Under the pieces are notes generated by a model. It did not search any database. It was not told the origin of the DNA and saw nothing but the letters and a program-made list of their open reading frames with translations. Below are positions 25,024 to 32,940 of a stretch of 64,000 nt of DNA, one piece after another (position 1 is the first letter of the stretch; the number at the start of each line of letters is the position of its first letter). Position numbers and translations under genes: made by a program. This stretch comes from Anaerolineaceae bacterium (GTDB lineage Bacteria > Chloroflexota > Anaerolineae > Aggregatilineales > Phototrophicaceae): the NCBI GenBank assembly GCA_020634135.1, contig JACKCG010000001.1:558001-622000 (forward strand), read 5' to 3'.

Positions 25024-25650
25024 TTAATTGACAGGGATCAGATACGCACATTTTTCCGCGCCTTCGGATGCTCGTGAGAGCAGGCGGGGGACGACACCCA
25101 ATAGCGAGGCAACGAAGTGCATATCCATTGAACAAAGGACATGATTAGGTTCGCTGACTTCATGATATGGACAGTTAGCTGTTTCAAGCGCATATCCTTC
25201 CGCATGAGGCTGCCAACTGGCGTCATACCCATGTTGGTTCAGATACTCTACAACCTGATCTAATCGCTGTGGTAGTGAATCAGCACCAATGCAGGCATCT
25301 TGCGCCATACGGGAAGCAGTGGCTTCGAGGATAACGTTGATAGTAGAAGTGGGGAGGTGGTTAGATAATTCTTTGAGCAGCGCTGTTGTCACAGGTTGGT
25401 AGTTGTCAGGAAAAAAGTCTTTTGCTTTTTCCGTGAGCATATAAATATGCTGTGGACGTCCCGGCGTACTGCGCCGGCGCAGTTCAGGGGCAGTGATGAG
25501 GCCATCTTCGTGCAGCCGATTAAGATGATGTCTGACTGTAACAGCTGTTATCGCCCCGCGCCGCTGCTGTAACTCTGCCACGATGTCATCAACAGTAGCT
25601 TGCCCATGTTCTTTGAGAATTTCCAGAATATGCTGCCTGGTTTCTTGCAT
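25024..25650 (-). CDS. SufR-like iron-sulfur-sensing transcriptional regulator
   Basis: The 208-residue protein has an N-terminal winged helix (ETRQHILEILKEHGQATVDD, then TAVTVRHHLNRLHEDGLI and TPGRPQHIYMLTEK). The C-terminal sensor domain has CPYHEVSEPNHVLC (Cys160, His163, Cys173) and Cys201, the pattern of SufR-family repressors that hold an Fe-S cluster. SufR proteins repress Fe-S assembly genes when clusters are plentiful. Here it precedes an A-type Fe-S carrier gene with a gap of about 105 bp, which supports the call. Exact ligands and targets are inferred. Confidence 0.85.
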   Translation of the reverse strand: MQETRQHILEILKEHGQATVDDIVAELQQRRGAITAVTVRHHLNRLHEDGLITAPELRRRSTPGRPQHIYMLTEKAKDFFPDNYQPVTTALLKELSNHLPTSTINVILEATASRMAQDACIGADSLPQRLDQVVEYLNQHGYDASWQPHAEGYALETANCPYHEVSEPNHVLCSMDMHFVASLLGVVPRLLSRASEGAEKCAYLIPVN

Positions 25651-25988
25651 GGCGACGATCGATTCCTGAAAATATTATTGATGGTTATCATAAAAAAGTC
25701 TATCATTCCTGGTCACTTCTTGTCAACTTGTAAGAATGTTACCAGTAGAAGACATGCGGTTTTGAGCAGGTATACTGATTGACGCTGTATAAGGCGGTAT
25801 GTTACCATTGCAGCGCCTTCGTAAATTCTGTAGTTATGGCAGGACTTGCGCGGTTTGGATGACAGCCTGCAATTTTTGGGAACACTCTATTCCGGCCATG
25901 TAACGTCTGTCAGTATAAGAGACACAGATTGGTGGGACGTGGAGCGCGAGTCTCCGCGTTCTTGGGTTTCATTTTGGAAAGAAGAACT
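25651..25988. other. 338-bp divergent intergenic region (SufR-like / pheA)
   Basis: The gap holds the promoters of the SufR-like gene (-) and pheA (+), but I could not fix either -35/-10 pair. A 14-codon ORF (25859-25903, MTACNFWEHSIPAM) with one Phe and one Trp lies about 90 bp before pheA; it could be a leader peptide or chance. A hairpin at 25937-25959 follows it. No CAAC-N6-GTTG-type SufR site was seen. Confidence 0.4.
25937..25959 (+). promoter_or_regulatory. Possible attenuator hairpin in the pheA leader
   Basis: ACGTGGAG and CTCCGCGT pair over 8 bp (one G-U) around the loop CGCGAGT. The T-rich stretch TCTTGGGTTTCATTTT follows. It ends 29 bp before the pheA start. GGTGGGAC just upstream loosely recalls a T-box core, but the rest of a T-box was not found. 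Confidence 0.35.
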
Positions 25989-26834
25989 ATGACTGTGATT
26001 GTTGGTTTTCAAGGCGTGCAAGGCGCTTACTCCGAACAAGCCATCCGACAGTATTTTGGAGATGAAGTAGAGGCATATCCCTGTCCGACTCTGGGTGACT
26101 TGTTCACTGCTATCGAAACCAGGCAGGTCACTTATGCCATGCTGCCAGTAGAAAACGCCTTGGCCGGGGCTGTAAGCCAGGCGTATGAACTGCTGATGGA
26201 TTCGGATTTGCGGATACAGGCCGACGTAGTCCTGCATGTGCATCACTCGCTACTCGTGCCGAACGGGGTGGACTTAGCGGACCTGAAAGCTGTCCGATCT
26301 CATCCACAGGCGCTGGCGCAGTGCGAAAAGTATCTGCGGAGGTTAGGTGTTGAACCGGAACCCTGGTATGACACAGCAGGGGCGGCCCACGATTTATCTA
26401 AATCGCTGGAGCCGGGTGTTGCCGCGATTGCCAGTTCACTGGCCGGCAAACTGTATAACCTCACCGAGCTGGCAAGCGAAATTGAGGATGTTCCCTTTAA
26501 TTTCACGCGCTTTTTTGTGTTAGGGCATGACGATCCAACACGCGGGGAGTATAACAAGACTTCGCTTGTGTTCGCTACACGGCATCGCCCGGCGGCACTG
26601 TATGAGTGTCTGGGGGAATTTGCGACACGGGGTATTAACCTGACGAAGATCGAGTCCCGCCCCCGGCGTAACCGGCCCTGGGAACCGGTCTTTTATCTCG
26701 ATCTGGAAGGCCATTGGAAAGATTCCAACTGCCAGGAAGCACTGGCGGGCTTATTGCAACGGGCTTCGTTTGTGAAGATGCTGGGATCCTATCCTGCGAC
26801 AAAAACCGGGCGCGAATCGGTGGGCATGGATTAA
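25989..26834 (+). CDS. pheA: Prephenate dehydratase with ACT domain
   Basis: The ATG at 25989 follows GGAAAGAAG and begins the family N-terminus MTVIVGFQGVQGAYSEQA; the frame extends upstream without similarity. The catalytic domain has the expected LPVENALAGAVSQAYELL, HHSLLV, SHPQALAQCEKYL, and DVPFNFTRFFVLG, containing the conserved Thr-Arg-Phe motif. The ACT regulatory domain (YNKTSLVFATRHRPAALYEC, then GINLTKIESRPRR) senses phenylalanine. The 281-residue enzyme makes phenylpyruvate from prephenate. It is not fused to chorismate mutase. asd follows 10-16 bp later. Confidence 0.96.
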   Translation: MTVIVGFQGVQGAYSEQAIRQYFGDEVEAYPCPTLGDLFTAIETRQVTYAMLPVENALAGAVSQAYELLMDSDLRIQADVVLHVHHSLLVPNGVDLADLKAVRSHPQALAQCEKYLRRLGVEPEPWYDTAGAAHDLSKSLEPGVAAIASSLAGKLYNLTELASEIEDVPFNFTRFFVLGHDDPTRGEYNKTSLVFATRHRPAALYECLGEFATRGINLTKIESRPRRNRPWEPVFYLDLEGHWKDSNCQEALAGLLQRASFVKMLGSYPATKTGRESVGMD

Positions 26835-26850
26835 CATCGGGAGTGTGATC

Positions 26851-27912
26851 GTGGAAAAACTGGGTGTTGCTGTACTGGGGGCAACGGGTGCGGTTGGGCA
26901 GCGATTTATCCAACTGCTGGAAAATCACCCCTGGTTTGAGGTAAGAGAGGTCATTGGTTCGTCACGTAGTGCCGGTCAGGTTTATGGTGAAGCGGCCAAC
27001 TGGGTGCTGGATGGTGGCCCGCCCGCCGCGGTTTCGGGATTGGAAGTCAAACCACTGGATGCGGATTTTGAATCGCTTCTGGTGTTTTCTGCGCTTCCCA
27101 AAGAAGCTGCCGAGACCCGCGAGATGGAACTGGCGGCAGCGGGCCATGTGGTGTGTACAAATGCATCAGCGAATCGGATGGTGGCCGATGTGCCGCTGCT
27201 GCTTCCAGAAGCAAATGCCGATCATGTGCGGTTGGTGGACGTACAACGGCGGAAGCGTGGCTGGACAACCGGCGCGCTTGTCGCCAACTCCAACTGCACG
27301 GTGATGCCGGTAGTGATGTCTTTAGCGCCATTGCGCAAGTTTGGTGTTCGCAAAATCCTTATGGTGAGTGCTCAGGCGATTAGCGGCGCGGGGTATCCGG
27401 GAGTCGCTTCACTGGACATTCTGGATAACATCATTCCTTACGTGAGTGGTGATGAGAATAAAATGGAGACCGAGTCGCTGCGGATGTTGGGGACACTTGC
27501 CGGGGAGGAAATTGCCTGGCTGGATGCGGTGACAAGTGCCTCATGCAACCGGGCACCTGTGGTGGATGGGCATCTGGTTAATATGTCGGTGGATATGGAA
27601 GCCAGGCCGGAACTGGATGAAATTGTGGCAGCGTGGGAAGCCTTTCGCGGGCCAGCGCCGGTAAATCAGTTGCCGAGCGCCCCGGAGCGCCCGGTACAAT
27701 ATCTGCCACAGATTGATCGCCCGCAAATCCGGCGTGATCGGAACGCAGGGAACGGCATGACGACATCCGTCGGACGTCTTCGACCTTGCCCGCTACTGGG
27801 CTATAAGTTCGCAGCGCTGGCGCATAACACCATTCGCGGCGCAGCGGGTAGTAGTATTCTCAATGCTGAACTCCTTGCCGTACAGGGGTATCTCGCCGGA
27901 TTTCATCCCTGA
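26851..27912 (+). CDS. asd: Aspartate-semialdehyde dehydrogenase
   Basis: GTG at 26851 is preferred because CGGGAG lies 7 bp before it; the GTG at 26845 would leave 1 bp. The 353-residue enzyme begins EKLGVAVLGATGAVGQRF (NADP loop) and has the catalytic cysteine in VANSNCTVMPVVMSLAPL. SAQAISGAGYPGV and GDENKMETES follow. This spacing matches the archaeal/fungal-type ASADH branch, also present in some bacteria. It makes aspartate semialdehyde for lysine/diaminopimelate, threonine and methionine. A DapL-like aminotransferase is encoded at 61.0 kb. Confidence 0.95.
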   Translation: MEKLGVAVLGATGAVGQRFIQLLENHPWFEVREVIGSSRSAGQVYGEAANWVLDGGPPAAVSGLEVKPLDADFESLLVFSALPKEAAETREMELAAAGHVVCTNASANRMVADVPLLLPEANADHVRLVDVQRRKRGWTTGALVANSNCTVMPVVMSLAPLRKFGVRKILMVSAQAISGAGYPGVASLDILDNIIPYVSGDENKMETESLRMLGTLAGEEIAWLDAVTSASCNRAPVVDGHLVNMSVDMEARPELDEIVAAWEAFRGPAPVNQLPSAPERPVQYLPQIDRPQIRRDRNAGNGMTTSVGRLRPCPLLGYKFAALAHNTIRGAAGSSILNAELLAVQGYLAGFHP

Positions 27913-28059
27913 TATGAGCCTGGTTGGTACGAGAGATACGGTAAGCCGCTGGGGACATCATAAGCGCGACAAGGCGGGATTGAACTCGTAGCTTTCCCTG
28001 TGATGCTGGGTTATAAGGAGTGTTAAATACTTCGGCTACTCACTCAGGAGGAAAGGTAC

Positions 28060-29271
28060 GTGAGGGTTTTCATTGCAGGTATTGACGGCTATCTGGGATG
28101 GCCGCTGGCACAATATTTGACTGCACGCGGGCATGACGTCGCAGGTGTTGATACATTGTTCCGGCGACAGTGGGTTGAAGAAGTTGGCAGCCACAGCGCG
28201 ATTCCCGTGTTTTCAATTGAGGAACGGTTAGCGGCTTTTTGTGAACGGTATGGTAAAGACCTGCTGTTCCGTCAGGGTGATCTGCTGGATTATCCTTTCT
28301 TGCGCGACTTTCTGGCAGAATTCAGGCCGGATGCCCTGGTTCACCTGGGGGAAATGCCGTCAGCGCCCTATTCAATGATTGACCAGGATCATGCTGCTTT
28401 TACTCAGCACAACAACGTGATTGGCAGCTTGAACCTGCTATGGGCAATGCGGGAAGTCTGTCCACAGGCGCATCTTGTCAAGCTCGGGACCATGGGCGAA
28501 TACGGTACGCCCAACCTTGACATACCGGAGGGTTTTTTCGAGGTGGAGTACCGAGGGCGCAAGGATTATCTGCCGTTCCCGCGTCAGGCAGGCAGTTTCT
28601 ACCATTGGAGTAAGGTACACGACTCCAATAATACGATGTTTGCCTGTAAAATCTGGGGACTGCGGGCAACGGACATCATGCAAGGTGTGGTATTCGGCAC
28701 GCAGATTGATGAGATGGGCGATGACCCCCGCCTGCGAAGTCGCCTGGACTTTGATCAATGCTTCGGGACAGCCATTAATCGTTTTTGCTGCCAGGCGGTG
28801 ATAGACCATCCGCTAACGCTTTACGGGCGCGGCGGGCAGACACGCGGCTTTCTGCCAATGCGTGACTCAATGCAGTGTTTGACTCTTGCGGTGGAAAACC
28901 CCCCGGAAGCCGGTGAATACCGGGTGTTTAACCAGTTTGAAGAGTGTTATAACGTTGAGGAACTGGCAAACATGGTGCAGGAAGTAGGCCAGAGCATCGG
29001 CCTGGACGTGGAAATACACCACTATGAAAATCCGCGCCAGGAGATGGAAGAACACTACTTCAACCCGGACCGTCAACACTTGATTGACCTGGGATATCAA
29101 CCGACACATGATGTTAAGGCCGAGATGCGGATCATGCTGCAAGACCTGATTCCACACAAGGCACGGATTCTGGAGAAACACGGCATTTTGATACCGGATA
29201 TTCGTTGGGATGGCACACGCCATCGTTCCGAAATCATTGATGAACAGGTTGCCCCGATAGAGGTTGGCTAA
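28060..29271 (+). CDS. sqd1: UDP-sulfoquinovose synthase-like NAD-dependent epimerase (SQD1 family)
   Basis: The GTG at 28060 follows a strong AGGAGG. The 403-residue SDR protein starts VFIAGIDGYLGWPLAQYL (NAD loop). It has SQD1-specific blocks LGEMPSAPYSMID, LVKLGTMGEYGTPN, YHWSKVHDSNN (catalytic Tyr-Lys) and TRGFLPMRDSMQC. SQD1 uses UDP-glucose and sulfite to make UDP-sulfoquinovose, the head group of sulfolipid; the archaeal Agl3 branch uses it for glycan decoration. No SqdX/SQD2 glycosyltransferase is next to it. The 147 bp before it hold only the ribosome site. Confidence 0.92.
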   Translation: MRVFIAGIDGYLGWPLAQYLTARGHDVAGVDTLFRRQWVEEVGSHSAIPVFSIEERLAAFCERYGKDLLFRQGDLLDYPFLRDFLAEFRPDALVHLGEMPSAPYSMIDQDHAAFTQHNNVIGSLNLLWAMREVCPQAHLVKLGTMGEYGTPNLDIPEGFFEVEYRGRKDYLPFPRQAGSFYHWSKVHDSNNTMFACKIWGLRATDIMQGVVFGTQIDEMGDDPRLRSRLDFDQCFGTAINRFCCQAVIDHPLTLYGRGGQTRGFLPMRDSMQCLTLAVENPPEAGEYRVFNQFEECYNVEELANMVQEVGQSIGLDVEIHHYENPRQEMEEHYFNPDRQHLIDLGYQPTHDVKAEMRIMLQDLIPHKARILEKHGILIPDIRWDGTRHRSEIIDEQVAPIEVG

Positions 29272-29297
29272 CTGGCCGGCTTACGAGAGTTTATCTG

Positions 29298-29330
29298 GCG
29301 CGGGGTGATCTTCTCTCCGCGCTTTTTGTT
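29298..29330 (+). terminator. Intrinsic terminator after the sqd1 gene
   Basis: GCGCGG (29298-29303) pairs with CCGCGC (29317-29322), with partial inner pairing, and is followed by TTTTTGTT. It lies 27 bp after the sqd1 stop and just before the hisD ribosome site, so hisD may be read from its own start point or by readthrough. Confidence 0.8.
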
Positions 29331-29343
29331 TATAAGGAGCGAT

Positions 29344-30657
29344 ATGATGATTCAATTCTGGGAGTTGAGCCAATTAAAGGCTGAACAACTCAGTAAAATT
29401 ATGCGCCGCGCTGAGACTGACATCCGCGACCTGCTGCCGTTGGCGCAGGAAGTGGCTGACCGGGTGCGGATTGAAGGTGATGCGGCTGTCGTGGACTATG
29501 CCCGTCGGTTTGATGCGCCAGGCTTTGAGGCGAAAATGCTGAGAGCCACCCCCGAAGATTTCGCAGCGGCGCGGGCGGCTCTGAGTCAGGATGTTGTTGA
29601 GGCGATCCAGGCTGCGCATGAAAATATCCAACGTTTTCATGCCGAACAGATGCCGGAACCAATGTGGTTCATGGAAGTGCAGCCGGGTGTGATGGCTGGG
29701 GAGAAAGTCTCGCCAGTAGCCAGTACCGGGCTATACGTTCCACGCGGAAAAGGTGCGTTTCCTTCTGTGATGCTGATGCTGGCGACCCCTGCAGTGGTGG
29801 CTGGCGTGCCGCGTGTGGTTGTGGTGACGCCGCCGACCCCCGAAGGCAAGGCAGATGACGCCTCGCTGGTTGCTGCCGAAATATGCGGCGTGCATGAAGT
29901 GTATGTTGTGGGTGGGATGCAGGCGGTGGCGGCGTTAGCGTATGGTACTGAGACCGTGCCGAAAGTGGACAAAATTATTGGGCCAGGCAGCAGCTATGTG
30001 TCGGCTGCTAAGCGCCTGTTATATGGCGTGGTGGATGTGGGATTGCCTGCGGGGCCGAGCGAGTCAATCATCCTGACGGACGAGCATGTTGATCCCCGTT
30101 TGGCGGCACTTGATCTATTGGTGGAAGCTGAACATGGTCCGGATTCGGCGGCAATTCTGGTGACCCACAGCCGCGAAGTGGCGGAGCAGGCGCTGGCCGT
30201 ATTGCCGGAATACATTGCACAGCTTCCAGAATGGCGGCAGAAATTCGTGAAAACCGTGCTGTCGAATTATGGTGGCGTGCTGCTCACCAATAGCTTGTCG
30301 GAATCAGTGCAGTTTGTGAATGACTATGCGCCTGAACATCTGGAAGTACTGACCAAAGAACCATTTATCACGCTTAACCAGATCAAGAATGCTGGCGAGA
30401 TTCTGTTAGGTTCACTGACGCCTATCCCCACCGCGAATTACTGCTTGGGGTTGAACGCAATTTTGCCTACTGGCGGCTTTGGTCGCAGTTTTTCGTCAGT
30501 GAGTGTGATGGACTTTCTGAAGCGCAGTGGCGTGGGGTATCTCTCTCTGGAGGGGTATGAGCGCTTGCAGGGCGTTGCCGCGACGTTAGCCGATTACGAA
30601 GGATTCCCGGCACATGCTTATGCGATCCGCAAGCGAAACGAAATTCTGGGCTTATGA
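29344..30657 (+). CDS. hisD: Histidinol dehydrogenase
   Basis: The ATG at 29344 (or 29347) follows AAGGAG. The enzyme is full length (437 residues). Family blocks include VPRGKGAFPSVMLMLATPA, KIIGPGSSYVSAAKRLLYG, EHGPDSAAILVT, VNDYAPEHLEVL and TYNYCLGLNA-like ANYCLGLNAILPTGGFGRS. It catalyses the last two oxidation steps of histidine synthesis with NAD and zinc. Its TGA overlaps the next gene start (ATGA). hisZ and hisG lie close by on the opposite strand. Confidence 0.96.
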   Translation: MMIQFWELSQLKAEQLSKIMRRAETDIRDLLPLAQEVADRVRIEGDAAVVDYARRFDAPGFEAKMLRATPEDFAAARAALSQDVVEAIQAAHENIQRFHAEQMPEPMWFMEVQPGVMAGEKVSPVASTGLYVPRGKGAFPSVMLMLATPAVVAGVPRVVVVTPPTPEGKADDASLVAAEICGVHEVYVVGGMQAVAALAYGTETVPKVDKIIGPGSSYVSAAKRLLYGVVDVGLPAGPSESIILTDEHVDPRLAALDLLVEAEHGPDSAAILVTHSREVAEQALAVLPEYIAQLPEWRQKFVKTVLSNYGGVLLTNSLSESVQFVNDYAPEHLEVLTKEPFITLNQIKNAGEILLGSLTPIPTANYCLGLNAILPTGGFGRSFSSVSVMDFLKRSGVGYLSLEGYERLQGVAATLADYEGFPAHAYAIRKRNEILGL

Positions 30658-31910
30658 GTGATTTGCTCCAGCAGATTCAAGAGTTACAGTTTACGGACAA
30701 GGGGGCAGCGGAGTCGCTGCTCCTCGATTTCGTGCGCGAGATTTATGCCACTGATGTGCAGGCGGTGGAGTTGCGGCCATTAGCGGTATCGCTGAATTCG
30801 TTCAACGGATTCCTGACACAGGCAGATGGCACGCGACTGTTTTTTAAAACACATACCGAGTCGGATACCGTCATCGGGGAGTACTATCAGGCTGCATTGT
30901 TGGCGGAAGCCGGTTATCCAGTGATCCGCCCGGTGTTTAGCTCAACTGAAGCAGGAAAGCAGCTCCTGATATATGACGTGATTGACTCACCCTCTGTGTT
31001 TGATGTCGCCTGGGCGATTGAAACTGGCGCAGGTGACCAGATGGCAGTTCTGAGCGCTGCTCAAAACGCCGCCGATGACCACCTTCTGGAACTTTACCGG
31101 GAGACTCTGGTAGAGCAGACACCACACCAAGCCGGGCAATCGCCTGTTCACCAGTTGTTTTACCACCGGTTGATCGGCGGGCGGTTGGCGCGATTCTATG
31201 GGCCGTTGCCAGGGCGGACTGGTGAGGATGTCACAATTGCGCTTCCTGGCAGTGAACGCTTGATGTCAGATGTGCGCCGGGCGCGGTGGGAGATCAACGG
31301 TCAGGTCTACACTGATTCGCTGAATGATGTGATAACACGGGCGCTGGACATACTGCAACCGGAACAGACTGGGCCGGCAGTTACCGGGCATGGGGACGCA
31401 CACAATGGAAATGTGTTCCTGCAACGGGTGGGCCATCATGCCTCATTATTGTATTTTGATCCGGCTTTTGCTGGCCGGCATCACCCGCTGCTTGACCTCA
31501 CCAAACCACTGTTTCACAATGTGTTTGCGATGTGGATGTACTTTCCCCACGAAAAACAGCAGCATACGCCTGTAACACTGCACGCCGAGGGCACTGTATG
31601 GCGGGTGACGTATGACTATTCCCTGGCGCCGGTGCGACACATGTTCCTGGAAAGCAAGGTGGAAAGGGTATTGATTCCTATGATGCATACCCTTAAGGAA
31701 CGTGGTTGGTTGCGCTCAGATTGGCGGGCGTACTTGAAGGCAGCCTTGTTCTGCTGTCCCTTTCTGACGATGAATCTGGCTGATTCGGGGCGCTTTCCGG
31801 TGGAAATTAGCCTGTTAGGATTGGCGATGGCTATTGAAATGGGCGCGGAGAGTCGTGGTGAGCGCAGCTTAATTGATCGGACACTTGATAAGGTGGCGCG
31901 GGCACTCTAA
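30654..31910 (+). CDS. APH/choline-kinase-fold phosphotransferase, substrate unknown
   Basis: The 418-residue protein has the aminoglycoside/choline kinase fold. The N-lobe holds RLFFKTHTESDTVIGEYYQA (ATP Lys and helix-C Glu). The catalytic loop is GHGDAHNGN (residues 245-253, nt 31386-31412) and the metal-binding motif is YFDPAFAGRHH. All key residues are present, so it should be active. The 4-bp overlap with hisD implies translational coupling. That context, rather than the fold, hints at a metabolite substrate. Antibiotic resistance is possible but unsupported. Confidence 0.8.
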   Translation: MSDLLQQIQELQFTDKGAAESLLLDFVREIYATDVQAVELRPLAVSLNSFNGFLTQADGTRLFFKTHTESDTVIGEYYQAALLAEAGYPVIRPVFSSTEAGKQLLIYDVIDSPSVFDVAWAIETGAGDQMAVLSAAQNAADDHLLELYRETLVEQTPHQAGQSPVHQLFYHRLIGGRLARFYGPLPGRTGEDVTIALPGSERLMSDVRRARWEINGQVYTDSLNDVITRALDILQPEQTGPAVTGHGDAHNGNVFLQRVGHHASLLYFDPAFAGRHHPLLDLTKPLFHNVFAMWMYFPHEKQQHTPVTLHAEGTVWRVTYDYSLAPVRHMFLESKVERVLIPMMHTLKERGWLRSDWRAYLKAALFCCPFLTMNLADSGRFPVEISLLGLAMAIEMGAESRGERSLIDRTLDKVARAL

Positions 31911-31914
31911 GGCA

Positions 31915-32940
31915 TCATATTTCTGTGCTGTTTAGTGTTGTTAACAGCCTGGTGAAGGTGGGCGAATCTTCCATAAAAACATAACGCACCGGGCTGACGA
32001 TAACTTGAGTGCCGCCGATTCTGCGCAAATGCTCCACCGCCTTCAGTAGATTCCTGCTGTCAATAATGATCGTGATGGTATACCACATTTCGTGACTACT
32101 GTCCCCGCCATTATATGGGTAGATTGGAGCAATTGTCGGTCCCTGTAATCCACGCGTCTCTGGTATTGTGGAGACGAGTTTTGCAACATCCTGCGGGCTT
32201 TCGCCGTGGATGTTGGCAATGATCTGGTAATACTTTTTCCCTTGCGTTGCAGCATCCATGCGTTCTAATATGACATGGGTTGTTTCCAGGGTCTCCGGGT
32301 TATTCCTGAGGGCGCTTTGGTTGCCGATAAAACAGGCCTGCGAATCAAGGATAACACCATCGGTAAACCATTTGAGGTGGTTTTCGCGCAGTGTCGTGCC
32401 GGTTTGTGTCAGATCAATGATGATGTCGGCATATCCGAGTGTGGGCGCGGCTTCGATTGCTCCCTCCGCCTTTACCAGGGTGAAGTGGTGGATACCCCGG
32501 CTGTGCAGGAACTGTCGTGTCAGCGTGGGGTATTTGGTGGCAATTCTGAGGTTGCGTCCCTTGTTCTCACGGAAGTCCAGGGCAATGTCTTCAATATCCA
32601 GCATGTTTTCAACATCTACCCACATTTCCGGCACAGCAACAACCAGGCTGCAATGACCATAGCCTAAAGTCTCATGGATGACAATCACATCCTCGTGAGG
32701 GTGTTCGCGTACAATATCTAATCCGGTAATCCCAAGCTGTGCAGTGCCATCGGCAACTTTATACAGAACATCAGTGGCCCGCTGGAACAATACATTGAGT
32801 GATTGTACAACAGGGATTTCGCCCACATATTGCCTGTCGTTGGGTTTGTAAACCGCTAGGCCGCAGTCACGCAAGAAATTCAGCGTAGGGTCGGCAATTG
32901 CCCCTTTGCTGGGTAGTGCAAGTGTGGTGGCTGAGGTCAT
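31915..32940 (-). CDS. hisG: ATP phosphoribosyltransferase catalytic subunit, long form
   Basis: The 341-residue protein has the HisG catalytic domain: LALPSKGAIADPTLNFLRD, then GTAQLGITGLDIVRE, LRIATKYPTLTRQFL, and the PRPP loop ADIIIDLTQTGTTLREN. It continues with a C-terminal ACT-like domain (LQGPTIAPIY, then AVEHLRRIGGTQVIVSPVRY) typical of the long form, which binds histidine. Long forms usually work without HisZ, yet hisZ lies directly upstream and overlaps by 4 bp. It catalyses the committed step of histidine synthesis. Confidence 0.93.
   Translation of the reverse strand: MTSATTLALPSKGAIADPTLNFLRDCGLAVYKPNDRQYVGEIPVVQSLNVLFQRATDVLYKVADGTAQLGITGLDIVREHPHEDVIVIHETLGYGHCSLVVAVPEMWVDVENMLDIEDIALDFRENKGRNLRIATKYPTLTRQFLHSRGIHHFTLVKAEGAIEAAPTLGYADIIIDLTQTGTTLRENHLKWFTDGVILDSQACFIGNQSALRNNPETLETTHVILERMDAATQGKKYYQIIANIHGESPQDVAKLVSTIPETRGLQGPTIAPIYPYNGGDSSHEMWYTITIIIDSRNLLKAVEHLRRIGGTQVIVSPVRYVFMEDSPTFTRLLTTLNSTEI

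Noticed and set aside
25900..25988. Full T-box riboswitch upstream of pheA
   Set aside because: Only a weak core-like GGTGG and one hairpin are present. Stem I and a specifier loop with a Phe codon could not be placed, so it is kept only as a possible attenuator.
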